Shown here: one piece after another, positions 19,088-28,802 of the stretch
Layout of the letters: each line of letters opens with the position of its first letter
Numbering within the stretch: position 1 is the first letter of the stretch
NCBI GenBank assembly: GCA_016842065.1
Contig: JAEPDS010000001.1
Span: forward strand, 1-64,000
Direction of reading: 5' to 3'
From: Candidatus Thiodiazotropha sp. 'RUGA'
GTDB lineage: Bacteria; Pseudomonadota; Gammaproteobacteria; Chromatiales; Chromatiaceae
DNA: 64,000 nucleotides
Translations under genes and position numbers: made by a program
Notes under the pieces: model-generated
Told to the model about the DNA's origin: nothing
The model's input: the letters and a program-made list of their open reading frames with translations, nothing else
Databases searched by the model: none

Positions 19088-20626
19088 ATGCTATTCAACT
19101 CATTTGAATTTATTTTTTTATTTCTACCAATAACCTTCTTCATATTTTTTTTTATTGGCAAAAGAAATCATCATAGAGTAGCAATATCCTGGCTTATTCT
19201 CTGCTCCCTGTTTTTCTACGGCTGGTGGGATCCAGCCTATCTTGGTCTGATTCTCTTCTCCATGCTCTTCAACTACTCCTTTGGAATCATGTTGAGTAGC
19301 GACAGTAATGGTATTTACAAAAAAACGCTTCTTATCATAGGCGTAGCGGTCAACTTATCCTTACTCGGCTATTTCAAATACACAAACTTCCTTGTCGATC
19401 AGATCAATATCGTCGCCGGCACTGAGTTTAATATAGAAAGAATTGTCCTGCCTCTGGCCATCTCTTTCTTCACCTTTCAGCAGATCGCCTATCTGGTTGA
19501 TGCATATAGAAAAGAGACCAACGAATACAATTTCCTGAAATACTGTTTGTTCGTGACTTTTTTCCCTCAATTGATCGCCGGGCCGATTGTTCACCACAAG
19601 GAGATGTTGCCCCAGTTCGATCAGGACTCGATCTATAAGATCAATAATCACTATCTGGCGCTTGGTGTAACGATTTTTTCGATCGGCCTTTTCAAGAAAG
19701 TTGTACTTGCAGACAACGTCGCCGTCTACGCCAACCTGATCTTCAGTGCGGCTGAAAACGGCGAGCCACTCTCTTTCTTTGAAGCCTGGGTCGGCGCCCT
19801 GGCCTACACATTTCAGCTCTATTTCGATTTTTCCGGATACTCGGATATGGCGATTGGGCTGGCCTATATGTTTGGTATCAAGCTACCGATCAACTTCAAC
19901 TCACCCTATAAAGCGACGTCAATCATCGATTTTTGGCGAAGATGGCACATCACCCTATCGAGATTTCTCAGAGACTATCTCTATTTCACACTTGGTGGGA
20001 ACAAGATGGGGCTTGTCAGGCGCTACGCCAATCTGTTCATCACCATGCTGTTAGGTGGTATCTGGCACGGGGCTGGCTGGACCTTTGTATTCTGGGGGAT
20101 GCTGCACGGTTTCTACCTGATGGTAAACCACGCCTGGCGTAAATTCAGATCGTCCGTTCTGAAATGGGGTAACCACTACTCCAGAGCCGAAACCCTGGCT
20201 GCCGGATTAATCACCTTTCTCGCCGTCGTCGTGGGCTGGGTCTATTTTCGCGCGATTAATCTGGAAGGCGCCAACAGCATGCTCTATACGATGGTTGGGG
20301 GCAATGGCATCTCCCTGCTGAAGTCCCTTGAAAACTATCCGGAACTGGTATCCACAATCGGTGCCAGTGGTTATTTCACGTTCGAAGGGATATTCCCACA
20401 CTACTTTGCAGAGCTGGAAGGCAGCCTGCTCTGGATAACCGTTTTGGCCATGATCAGCTTTCTAGCACCAAACTCCATTGAAATCATCAGAAAGGTGGAA
20501 GAGACACTCGAGCACAAAATTCCGGCTTATTATGTTTATACGTTCTCTTTGTACGTTTCAGTCCTTTTCATCCTGGGCATCTCCAGCCTGATGAGAGTGT
20601 CTGAATTTTTATACTTCAACTTTTAA
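19088..20626 (+). CDS. MBOAT family O-acyltransferase (AlgI/PatA/DltB-like)
   Basis: The 512-residue polytopic membrane protein has the full MBOAT pattern: an N-terminal FNSFEFIFLFLPITFFIFF, the LSLLGYFKYTNF segment, FSGYSDMAIGLAYMFG, NFNSPYKATSIIDFWRRWHITLSRFLRDY and GGIWHGAGWTFVFWGMLHG with the catalytic His. Such proteins transfer acyl (usually acetyl) groups across the inner membrane to extracytoplasmic sugars, as AlgI does for alginate. It is followed after one base by an SGNH-like gene, the standard two-component arrangement, so the pair probably acetylates a secreted polysaccharide. The codon use is AT-richer than the left half of the window. Confidence 0.93.
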   Translation: MLFNSFEFIFLFLPITFFIFFFIGKRNHHRVAISWLILCSLFFYGWWDPAYLGLILFSMLFNYSFGIMLSSDSNGIYKKTLLIIGVAVNLSLLGYFKYTNFLVDQINIVAGTEFNIERIVLPLAISFFTFQQIAYLVDAYRKETNEYNFLKYCLFVTFFPQLIAGPIVHHKEMLPQFDQDSIYKINNHYLALGVTIFSIGLFKKVVLADNVAVYANLIFSAAENGEPLSFFEAWVGALAYTFQLYFDFSGYSDMAIGLAYMFGIKLPINFNSPYKATSIIDFWRRWHITLSRFLRDYLYFTLGGNKMGLVRRYANLFITMLLGGIWHGAGWTFVFWGMLHGFYLMVNHAWRKFRSSVLKWGNHYSRAETLAAGLITFLAVVVGWVYFRAINLEGANSMLYTMVGGNGISLLKSLENYPELVSTIGASGYFTFEGIFPHYFAELEGSLLWITVLAMISFLAPNSIEIIRKVEETLEHKIPAYYVYTFSLYVSVLFILGISSLMRVSEFLYFNF

Positions 20627-20627
20627 C

Positions 20628-21806
20628 ATGTACAAAAAGTTTATCAGCACATTTTTTATATTTGCGTTCCTGATATTTTGTGTTCAGTTGATCGTCAATT
20701 ACTATTTCGATCCATATGGGTTTAATGGCAAGTTAAAACACATTGACAGCAAGGCCGTCAAAATTTTCAAGCCATATGATGTTATTGACAAAGACCCCTC
20801 CACAGTAATTATCGGTAATTCGCGTAACTACTACTCGTTCTCCCCCGAACATACCGGAAAGAACAGCGCCTACAACCTGTCGTTTCCCGGCATTGGCATT
20901 GCCCAGATACGCGCGCTTTATGAGCATATTTTGAAAGCTGAGATCACTATTGATGAGCTGGTTATCACCCTGGATTCGTTCTGCGACCCACTGACCATTC
21001 GATCAATAAGTAATAGTCTTGATGATCGGGTCTTGATCTCTGATGACAACCCTCAGATAAGAACATTGGTCAATAAAGTACTCTTCTATCTAAGCCTTGA
21101 TGCCAGTTATACTTCATACAGAAATATAAGAAAGCCAAAAGATAATTACATGTCCGTTGACGGGCGAGCAGTCAAATTCAATGAATACAACTATCTAAGA
21201 AATGGACCGGGCAATGCTTTAATTGAGAGAGAATCCAGAAATATATTCCAAAGAGTCAACAGAACAAACAGCATTAAAGCCACCAGTTACACTGATTATA
21301 AAAAACAGTGCGAAACCTCGAATTTAGATTTTATTATCAATTCAACAATAGAAAACAATATCAAAGTCAACTTCTTTTTGAACCCGGTAAACGCAAGATA
21401 CTGGGAAATATATGCATACTTTGACGGCCTCTCCAGTTACGTACACTATCCAAAAAAACTGATTCAAGAGAAGCTGAAAAACATAGCTGAAGAGAAGCAA
21501 TATCTATTCGAGGGGTATGATTTTTTAAGGCTAAACGCTTTCACATTGGAGCCACTGAGCTACTCAGATAGTGAGGAGCGAACCTATTGGTACGAATCAT
21601 CACACTATAACCTGGCATTTGGTAACATCGTCCTCTCAAACATATTCAACGAAGATTTTAAAAGAACACAACTGGTTGCTAATTTGAAAGAGGTCGATCT
21701 GGATAGGGATTTCGAAATACAGAAATCATTACTCCAAGTGTGGAGAGAAAATAACCCTGAACTCAAAAAAGAAATACTTAACTCAATAGAGAACAATACT
21801 AATTAG
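20628..21806 (+). CDS. SGNH-hydrolase-like membrane-anchored protein, MBOAT partner
   Basis: A single N-terminal membrane anchor (FISTFFIFAFLIFCVQLIV) precedes a periplasmic domain of about 360 residues. TVIIGNSRNYYSF near residue 60 is a block-I-like GxSR motif with Asn in front of the nucleophile Ser. NLSFPGIGIAQIRALYEH follows, and WYESSHYNLAFG near residue 325 supplies a candidate acid/His pair. These are features of the AlgX/AlgJ/DltD-like acyl-transfer partners of MBOAT proteins. It starts one base after the MBOAT stop. Nothing else of known function shows up in the sequence. Confidence 0.72.
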   Translation: MYKKFISTFFIFAFLIFCVQLIVNYYFDPYGFNGKLKHIDSKAVKIFKPYDVIDKDPSTVIIGNSRNYYSFSPEHTGKNSAYNLSFPGIGIAQIRALYEHILKAEITIDELVITLDSFCDPLTIRSISNSLDDRVLISDDNPQIRTLVNKVLFYLSLDASYTSYRNIRKPKDNYMSVDGRAVKFNEYNYLRNGPGNALIERESRNIFQRVNRTNSIKATSYTDYKKQCETSNLDFIINSTIENNIKVNFFLNPVNARYWEIYAYFDGLSSYVHYPKKLIQEKLKNIAEEKQYLFEGYDFLRLNAFTLEPLSYSDSEERTYWYESSHYNLAFGNIVLSNIFNEDFKRTQLVANLKEVDLDRDFEIQKSLLQVWRENNPELKKEILNSIENNTN

Positions 21807-21958
21807 GGAGTTTAACTACCAACAGTGTCGTTTTTGATGTATCGTTTTTAGTATGAGCTTAAATTAATTGAAATAAATTCCTACTGAATTTGATCACACC
21901 GTTCATCAGAGAATACTAATTTACTTTCGGTTCTAACTTGACCGTATAAGCCGTAGGA

Positions 21959-22005
21959 CCACCCTCTAACCTTTTAATATCGAGCTATCGAGGAGGTGGC
22001 TTTTT
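21959..22005 (+). terminator. Possible terminator after the MBOAT-SGNH pair
   Basis: CCACC (21959-21963) pairs with GGTGG (21995-21999), and an imperfect inner CTC/GAG pairing extends it. TTTTT follows at 22001-22005. The loop is long and the stem has a mismatch, so this is a plausible but not strong terminator. The rest of 21807-22117 shows nothing else recognisable. Confidence 0.4.
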
Positions 22006-22117
22006 CTATATTAAATCTTCATAAATTGAACCTCCTGGTGAAATACTATTTAACAAATTACCCCACCAACTGTGCTAAAATAGGCGTAGTAAGATCACAT
22101 TGCTACTTGATGGTCCC

Positions 22118-22705
22118 ATGAACCTCAATCAAACCGCCATCATTCTGATTGGATTTCAGAATGACTATTTTCTCACGGACGGGGCATTGCATGGAGCACT
22201 CGAAAGTTCAACTGCCGCAGGCCTGGCTCTCAGCAATACGGTCAGTCTTTTAAATCGTCTGAAAGAGTCCCCTGTCCTGCTGATCAATACCCCGATTGTA
22301 TTTACTGCTGACTATTCCGAGATCACCCAACCAGTCGGTATCTTAAAGACCATCAAGGAGATAGAAGCCTTTAAACAAGGCACTACAGGGAGTGAAACAG
22401 TTGACGAGATCAGGGCATTTAGCGACAGAATCGTTACCGTGCCAGGTAAACGTGGATTGAACGCATTTTCCAATACATCACTGAATGAGCTGTTGCAATC
22501 ACACGATATCACCGATGTTGTATTCGCTGGAGCAGTCACCTCAATCTGCATCGATACAACTGCCCGTACCGCACTCGATAAAGGTTATTCAGTCACAATT
22601 TTAAAAGACTGTACCACTGGACGCAGCAGCTTCGAGCAGGAGTTCTATTGTGAGGAAATATTCCCACTCTATGCCGAAGTCATCAACTCATCACAACTGA
22701 ACTGA
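22118..22705 (+). CDS. Isochorismatase-like cysteine hydrolase
   Basis: A 195-residue single-domain protein with the three catalytic residues of the isochorismatase-like fold: Asp in GFQNDYF, Lys in VPGKRGLNAF and Cys in GAVTSICIDTTARTA. The family includes nicotinamidases and other amide or vinyl-ether hydrolases; the substrate cannot be told from the sequence. ATG 22118 (MNLNQTAIILIGFQ) is preferred over an upstream TTG because alignment of the family begins there. Its stop is 23 bases before the GTG of the GGDEF-EAL gene, suggesting co-transcription. Confidence 0.85.
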   Translation: MNLNQTAIILIGFQNDYFLTDGALHGALESSTAAGLALSNTVSLLNRLKESPVLLINTPIVFTADYSEITQPVGILKTIKEIEAFKQGTTGSETVDEIRAFSDRIVTVPGKRGLNAFSNTSLNELLQSHDITDVVFAGAVTSICIDTTARTALDKGYSVTILKDCTTGRSSFEQEFYCEEIFPLYAEVINSSQLN

Positions 22706-22728
22706 CAACTTTTATTCTCTAATCTACA

Positions 22729-25272
22729 GTGAATAAACAGATTACAAGCGACGAATTACAGGCCCAACTAAACCTGAAGTTGCTTGAACGTCTACGGGCC
22801 TCTGAGCGGCGTTACCGGGAACTTGTCAGCAATCTCAAGCAGATTGTATTCCAGTTGGACCAAGATGGCCGTTTCGTCTTTCTCAATCAGGCCTGGGAAA
22901 ACATTACCGACATACCAATCGTTTCAGCGCTCGATCAACAACTTTCTCACTTCCTGCTTGAAACGGATCGTCCTGAATTCAATGACATCATAGCGCAGAT
23001 ATTAAATAATAACGGTCAAGTATTCTCCTTTGATTCCGTATTGATCGGTGAAGACGATAGACAGATACCGGTCGAAATGTCCCTGAATCCTCAACTGGAA
23101 ATCAACGAGATCACAGGCATCATAGGCACCATAATCGATGTGACCGAACATAAAGAGATGTTGGACGAACTCGCTATGAATAGGGAACGTCTATTTCTCG
23201 CATTACAGGGAGCCAATGACGGTTACTGGGACTGGAACCTGGAAACTGACGAGGTTTACTACTCTCCCCGCTGGAAAAGCATGCTGGGTTACAGGGATGA
23301 TGAATTGCAGCAGAATGATCTTTCAGTCTGGTCGGATTTGGTAGATCCCGAAGACAGAGAGAGTACACTCGAACAAGTCAATCAGTATCTCAACGGTATA
23401 ATCGACAAGTTTGAAGTTGAATTCCGTATGCGACATAAGGCAGGCCATTGGGTCAATATCTTATCCAGGGCATCATTGGCCTGTGATGACAACAATCAAC
23501 CCTTGTCGCCAAAGCGCCTGGTCGGCACTCATGTCGACGTCACAGAACGCAAGCAAACTGAATTAAAGATGCTCAAGCAGAACCTGGCGCTTGAAGCAGC
23601 AGCCAACGCCATTTTTATCTCTGACCCGGATGGCACTATTGAATGGGCAAACCAGGCTTTTCTCAAAATGACTGGTTACAAAATGGATGAAGTAGTCGGT
23701 AAAAACCCAAAGCAATTGATCTTTTCTGGTCAGCAGGAATATGAGTTTTATGCCGATATGTGGCAGACCATCAGTTCAGGACAGGTCTGGCATGGTGATT
23801 TAATCAATCGCAAGAAAGATGAAAGCCTCTACGATGAACACATGACCATTACCCCGGTAATGAATGCTGAGGGAAACATAACTAATTACATCGCAGTAAA
23901 GGATGACATTACCCATCGTAAGCAGATCGAAAAGGAAGTTGAGAAACTAGCCTTCTACGATGCTCTCACTCGCTTACCCAATCGCCGCCTGTTTATGAAC
24001 CGTCTGAAACAGGTCATTCTCAACAGTCGACATCAACAGAGTTACTCTGCCCTCCTCTTCATCGATCTTGATCACTTTAAAAACCTCAATGACAGCTACG
24101 GACATGATATTGGTGATCTGCTGATTATCGATGTGGCGTCGCGTATTACATCCTGTTTGCGTGAAGATGACTTGGTGGCTCGCCTTGGCGGTGACGAGTT
24201 CGTCGTGATTCTGGAAAATATTGGTAAAGACAGCACGGATATCAATAACAGTGTAGTGACCATTTGCGAGAAAATACTCGAAACGGTTGCCGCCGAAACA
24301 AAACTTAATAATATCACCTACTCAAGTACCTGTAGCATCGGCGTCTGTTTGTTCATGGATGAGTACCAGCGTGCGGAAGATATTCTTAAACGTGCTGATA
24401 CTGCCATGTACGAAGCTAAAAAGTCTGGACGCAACGCAATACACTTTTTTAACCCTGAGATGCAGAAGGAACTCAAAAGCAGACTCCAACTTGAGCAGGA
24501 ACTGGCAACTGCGATATCACAACAACAGTTTCAATTATACTACCAAATGATAATTGATCAGCATCGTGACGTAGTCGGTGCGGAAGTGTTGTTGCGATGG
24601 CAACATCCAGATAAAGGAGTGGTCGGCCCCGATCAACTTTTCCCATTAATTGAACTTAATGGCATGATCATTCCGATAGGTGAATGGGTAATCAAGGAGA
24701 GCGTACGTCAGTTGCATCGCTGGCAACAGAACAGTGAAACACGCTCTCTTACACTGTCAATTAACATCAGTGCATTACAATTTAAAAAGCCGGATTTTAT
24801 CAGTTATCTTTCCATGACAATCGATAGATACCCGATTGATTGCAATCAACTCTACCTTGAGTTGACCGAAAGCACCCTGATAACAAACTTATCCAGCACC
24901 AAAGAAAAAATTGAAAAACTCAACAGTATGGGTATCAATACCTCTCTCGATGATTTTGGTACCGGATATTCCTCATTGAGTTACCTGAAGCGCTTCAATG
25001 TCACACAACTGAAAATTGACAGATCTTTTGTTAAAGACATCCTGGTGGATGACGGCGACCTCACTATGGTCAAAACCATTATCGAAATGGGTAGAAATCT
25101 TGGCCTTGAGGTAGTTGCCGAAGGTGTAGCTAGTGAACAACAATTCGAGCTGTTGAAAAGCTGTGGCTGCAAACGCTTTCAGGGATATTGGATCAACCGA
25201 CCGTTCCCGCTTGACCAGGTCGATACGCTACTTAATCATCACAAAAAAAACAAAAGCTTACATGCAAGTTAG
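22729..25272 (+). CDS. PAS-PAS-PAS-GGDEF-EAL cyclic-di-GMP protein
   Basis: Starting with GTG, the 847-residue cytoplasmic protein has three PAS domains (about 20-140, 150-275, 280-400; FQLDQDGRFVFLNQAW, NDGYWDWNLETDEVYYSP, IFISDPDGTIEWANQAF). A GGDEF domain follows with an intact RLGGDEF at about 487, then an EAL domain with EVLLRW in place of EAL at about 617 and the loop DDFGTGYSSLSYLKRF. No membrane segments are visible. The intact GGDEF implies diguanylate cyclase activity. The EAL catalytic set looks complete (ELTES, DDFGTGYSS, VAEGVAS), so phosphodiesterase activity is also likely despite the A-to-V change. Confidence 0.93.
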   Translation: MNKQITSDELQAQLNLKLLERLRASERRYRELVSNLKQIVFQLDQDGRFVFLNQAWENITDIPIVSALDQQLSHFLLETDRPEFNDIIAQILNNNGQVFSFDSVLIGEDDRQIPVEMSLNPQLEINEITGIIGTIIDVTEHKEMLDELAMNRERLFLALQGANDGYWDWNLETDEVYYSPRWKSMLGYRDDELQQNDLSVWSDLVDPEDRESTLEQVNQYLNGIIDKFEVEFRMRHKAGHWVNILSRASLACDDNNQPLSPKRLVGTHVDVTERKQTELKMLKQNLALEAAANAIFISDPDGTIEWANQAFLKMTGYKMDEVVGKNPKQLIFSGQQEYEFYADMWQTISSGQVWHGDLINRKKDESLYDEHMTITPVMNAEGNITNYIAVKDDITHRKQIEKEVEKLAFYDALTRLPNRRLFMNRLKQVILNSRHQQSYSALLFIDLDHFKNLNDSYGHDIGDLLIIDVASRITSCLREDDLVARLGGDEFVVILENIGKDSTDINNSVVTICEKILETVAAETKLNNITYSSTCSIGVCLFMDEYQRAEDILKRADTAMYEAKKSGRNAIHFFNPEMQKELKSRLQLEQELATAISQQQFQLYYQMIIDQHRDVVGAEVLLRWQHPDKGVVGPDQLFPLIELNGMIIPIGEWVIKESVRQLHRWQQNSETRSLTLSINISALQFKKPDFISYLSMTIDRYPIDCNQLYLELTESTLITNLSSTKEKIEKLNSMGINTSLDDFGTGYSSLSYLKRFNVTQLKIDRSFVKDILVDDGDLTMVKTIIEMGRNLGLEVVAEGVASEQQFELLKSCGCKRFQGYWINRPFPLDQVDTLLNHHKKNKSLHAS

Positions 25273-25436
25273 AATATTGAGTCGCCTTCCTCCTAATAAT
25301 AATCTGCCCTCAAACTGATAAGCATCAGAAGTTAGGTCATCGTCATTAACCCAGTACGAATAAGTCGTGTAATTGCAATTTAAGTAGTTGTGAAGTTGTC
25401 GGAACCGATGAGCTCAGCCACGATAAAACACTGGGC

Positions 25437-26273
25437 TTATTTTCGGGGAAATGAGGGAAGTTCCACTGAGTCATCCAACACACCGTAATGATAAGCGCCT
25501 TCAAGTACACCACTCACATAATAACCATTAAGCCCTTTGAAATTTCCTTTAGAGTGATAAATCTCCAAGGCATCATTATTCTGCTTGGCCTTGGTCACCT
25601 GTTTGACCAACTGCTCATCCGCGTTACGCACCATGACCCCAAGGAAACTCGCTGTGAGGGGGAATACGTCATTGCCGCTGTCACCACAAAACACAACATC
25701 CCTACCCGCCTCGTAGACTTTGGCGACATACTCCAAAGAAGTTTGCTTGGTAGCACTTGCCGGAAGCACATCCAACAGACCATTGCCATTGCTTGAGTCA
25801 AAACTGTAGACAAGTACTTCATCAAATTTACCGCCGATCAAGCTTTCCACTTCTCTCATTATGGCCTCGTGGTTTTGATGATCCACATAGTAACTCTGTT
25901 TGAATTCATTTTGATGTTCAGACGCCTGCTCTTGCAGGCCGTCGACCCCTTCCAATGCACTTCGGATTGCTGAGTTATTCCAGCCAGGGCTCATGCGATG
26001 TACATGCTCCACCCAACCAAGGTCCTTCGACCAGGCATTATTGTCATAATGTCGAATGGTGGTACCGACATCGCCACAAAGGATATCAGGGAAGCGTACA
26101 CCGAATTCATCTATGGCCTTTTCCGTCAGATCAAGGTTTCGACCAGTTACATAGACAACCAGCACACCCTGTTTGGCAGTCCACTCATTAAACAGCTCGA
26201 TAGCGTATTCATCCACCGGCCATGAACCGTTAGGTAACAGAGTACGATCTAGGTCAGTGGCGAGTATTTTCAT
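25437..26273 (-). CDS. HAD-IIB sugar phosphatase, sucrose-phosphate-phosphatase-like
   Basis: The protein begins MKILATDLDRTLLPNG, HAD motif I with the DLD nucleophile pair, and continues with VVYVTGRNLD (motif II), a cap domain, a candidate motif III lysine, and FCGDSGNDVFPLT (motif IV GDSGND). This is the sucrose-6F-phosphate phosphatase type of HAD enzyme, 278 residues. ATG 26273 is chosen over a start 30 codons upstream because the HAD fold begins exactly there. It lies 14 bases downstream of a GH13 gene that resembles sucrose phosphorylase, so the pair probably handles a sucrose-like or glucosylglycerate-like compound. Confidence 0.85.
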   Translation of the reverse strand: MKILATDLDRTLLPNGSWPVDEYAIELFNEWTAKQGVLVVYVTGRNLDLTEKAIDEFGVRFPDILCGDVGTTIRHYDNNAWSKDLGWVEHVHRMSPGWNNSAIRSALEGVDGLQEQASEHQNEFKQSYYVDHQNHEAIMREVESLIGGKFDEVLVYSFDSSNGNGLLDVLPASATKQTSLEYVAKVYEAGRDVVFCGDSGNDVFPLTASFLGVMVRNADEQLVKQVTKAKQNNDALEIYHSKGNFKGLNGYYVSGVLEGAYHYGVLDDSVELPSFPRK

Positions 26274-26286
26274 AATTAAAAATGCT

Positions 26287-28029
26287 TCAAGATTTGGTGT
26301 AATGATAAAGTTGAGTGCCATCCTCATCCGAGACGTGAGTGATGGTGAATTCATGGTTTTCAAGATTGGCCTTTAAAGTGGCCGTATCGCCTTCATTTAT
26401 CCAGGACAACTCCAGTTCTTCAGTTGGTGTATCGGCAATTATCAAACTGCCGTTAAACGCCGCCGCCCTATTTCGAAGGCGCATCATATCCAGTTGATCC
26501 AACACTACGGTGCTTTTTAGACCCGTTTCTACCATTTCATTGGTTAATGTTGTTCGATTAATCTCCTTGTGACCCGCTGGCCCTCCCCGGTCAGCGGCAG
26601 CATAGTCATTTCTACCGGCAAATAGATCAAGATACCAGACCTGGGGAATACCTGGCATGAAGAGCTGGATGGCACGTGCCAATTTCAGCTTTTGTTCGTC
26701 CTCCCCCAAAGCACTGAAGTAGGTGGCATTGACCTGATAATAGGCGATCTTTTTGCCATCAGGACCAAACAGGTTCTTAACCCTGCCACCCCGTTCAAGT
26801 ACCCGTTCAATGATTGTTTCAATATCGGCTTTCTCCAACAGCCCTGCCTGGTAACCAGAATCTGTTTCAAAACCATCCAGATCAAGAACAGGAATTCCAT
26901 CGTGACAACCGAGCATATTGATTGTCTCTATACCCTGAGTCTGAATCTCACCAATCCAGCGCAAAAGATGGATGTTTCGCCCTTGATCCAGAGCATCCAG
27001 AAGCAGACCGGGTAGGAAAAAATCGTATATGGGGTACCCTGCTTCTGCAACGGCTGAGTGCAGATGTTTACCGTATTGTGCATGGATTTCTGGCAACAGG
27101 GTAAGTTGGTTTTCCCGGGCTATGGTATTGAGACGATCCAGGTACTCCCAAGTACCTGGTACGTTAAAAAAATTGGTCAAGCCTGGTTTTTTATGTAAAT
27201 AAGCAAAAGCGTCCAAACGTATCAACTTGCCACCAAATTCTGCAAGTCTTTGTAGCGTCTCATCATAAAACTCCCAGACCACCTCTGACTCAGCATTCAA
27301 ATCCATCTGGCCCAGATAGCGGCGCTTGGATTCGACTATGCCGATCACCTGTTCAAGATAATCCTGGTAGGGACCCAAGTCGATATTATGAAATGGTTTT
27401 CCTGCAGAAATTCTAGCATTGACCTTAGCAAGAATCGTTTGTATCCCCTCAGGCGGCAACATCCGAAAATGATTGATATCATCGGATTCCAGAGTTCGAT
27501 AGTGTATCTGTTGATAAAAGGTATTCCAGTACGGACGCTCCGAGCCATCGGGAAAGCGCACCAATAGAATCGGAAGCTCAGGTTTACGCATAAAGAGTTT
27601 ATTGAGATGTGCTTCATTCGGAATAATGTAACCATCCTCTCCCATCTCACCTTCACCCTCCCAGAAGCTATTCCAATCAATAAAAAAGTCTCGATAGTGA
27701 GAGTGGAAACCCTTTTCCAGTATATCGAGGAACTGAGGTGAACGTACCGAAAGGTGATTCAGCACCAGATCAAACTTGAGAACAATGTGCATCTCTTTGA
27801 GTGAAAGAAGATCCTCTTCTGAGACCAGTTCATCATTGAGTTCGTAACGGTTTATGGAAAATCCACGATCCAGATCACTTTGGAAAAATGTAGGTAATAT
27901 GTAGAAGAGGGAAAAGACATCATGCAACTCAGGACGTTGCAGCAGCGTAATGGTATCACTCAATTTCAACCCAATACTATCAGGGTAAGCATTGAACATG
28001 ACCCCATTGGGCAAAGATTTATCTAACAT
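26287..28029 (-). CDS. GH13_18 family glycoside phosphorylase (sucrose-phosphorylase-like)
   Basis: A 580-residue alpha-amylase-fold enzyme. The family signatures are visible: LPNGVMFNAYPDSIG at the start, FDLVLNHLS, the nucleophile Asp in LIRLDAFAY, the acid/base Glu in LLPEIHAQYG, and LGCHDGIPVLD with the transition-state Asp, followed by GIPQVWYLDLFAG. These place it in GH13 subfamily 18, whose members reversibly phosphorolyse sucrose, sucrose 6'-phosphate or glucosylglycerate. The sequence alone does not decide between these; the HAD sugar phosphatase next to it argues for a phosphorylated partner. It is the first gene of a two-gene minus-strand operon. Confidence 0.88.
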   Translation of the reverse strand: MLDKSLPNGVMFNAYPDSIGLKLSDTITLLQRPELHDVFSLFYILPTFFQSDLDRGFSINRYELNDELVSEEDLLSLKEMHIVLKFDLVLNHLSVRSPQFLDILEKGFHSHYRDFFIDWNSFWEGEGEMGEDGYIIPNEAHLNKLFMRKPELPILLVRFPDGSERPYWNTFYQQIHYRTLESDDINHFRMLPPEGIQTILAKVNARISAGKPFHNIDLGPYQDYLEQVIGIVESKRRYLGQMDLNAESEVVWEFYDETLQRLAEFGGKLIRLDAFAYLHKKPGLTNFFNVPGTWEYLDRLNTIARENQLTLLPEIHAQYGKHLHSAVAEAGYPIYDFFLPGLLLDALDQGRNIHLLRWIGEIQTQGIETINMLGCHDGIPVLDLDGFETDSGYQAGLLEKADIETIIERVLERGGRVKNLFGPDGKKIAYYQVNATYFSALGEDEQKLKLARAIQLFMPGIPQVWYLDLFAGRNDYAAADRGGPAGHKEINRTTLTNEMVETGLKSTVVLDQLDMMRLRNRAAAFNGSLIIADTPTEELELSWINEGDTATLKANLENHEFTITHVSDEDGTQLYHYTKS

Positions 28030-28802
28030 ACAAGCCCTTCTTTTTGTTATGACTAATTTAAGACTTTGGCACTACCCATCGTTATTATAATACATGACAG
28101 TTGATACCACTCAACGAGGTTGTTCCCGCAAAACACCCGGTACTCTTTATCGCCTGGAGTACAGCATCCATATCTATGCTGGGAGACCGATACTGACATA
28201 ATAGAACTGGAGGAGTGAGTCAAGGCCAGTTACAGCCTGAATACCAAAAATACAATAGATACCTACCACCTAGTAACCATGAATAGCTGACAAATATCGT
28301 ATGTCATGAGAGCTAAAGATTTTATTTATGATATAAACAGTGGGTAATAAATCGTGTTTATCCGCACCGGTTCTTTTGCTCGTAAAGCGATTTTCAGATT
28401 GTAAACCGACCCAAAAGTAAACGCACCAGAGAATATGTAGGCTAACTACCCTCCAAATACTCTGTTTGAAGTGAATTCATTGGTAAGCTATATGCTGCAT
28501 CTGACGAAGAGGCATAAATCATATAATAAAATACTAATCATTTACCATTATCGATTAATAATATTTATCATTACTGGTAACTATTAGCGCACTGGATATG
28601 CATATACACACAATTGGTAGTTAACTTTGCTTATTGATCTAGATAGGTGATTGAAATTACTAAATTTCGTCTAGCCTGAATTAGTTACAATTTTGTTGTG
28701 ACAGGTCATTGTCTTAATCTCAATATAAGGACATTATCATTCGGTAAAATGCCTTAATTCTCTCCTATGGATGGGATTCGACACTGCGAGCGGGTAACGA
28801 CT
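28030..28802. other. AT-rich divergent intergenic region
   Basis: This 770-base stretch between the GH13 gene (leftwards) and the substrate-binding protein gene (rightwards) is clearly AT-rich and has no credible gene. It presumably holds both promoters; a TATAAGG near 28725 is one possible -10-like site for the rightward unit, without a good -35. I see no RNA gene or repeat. Confidence 0.4.
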
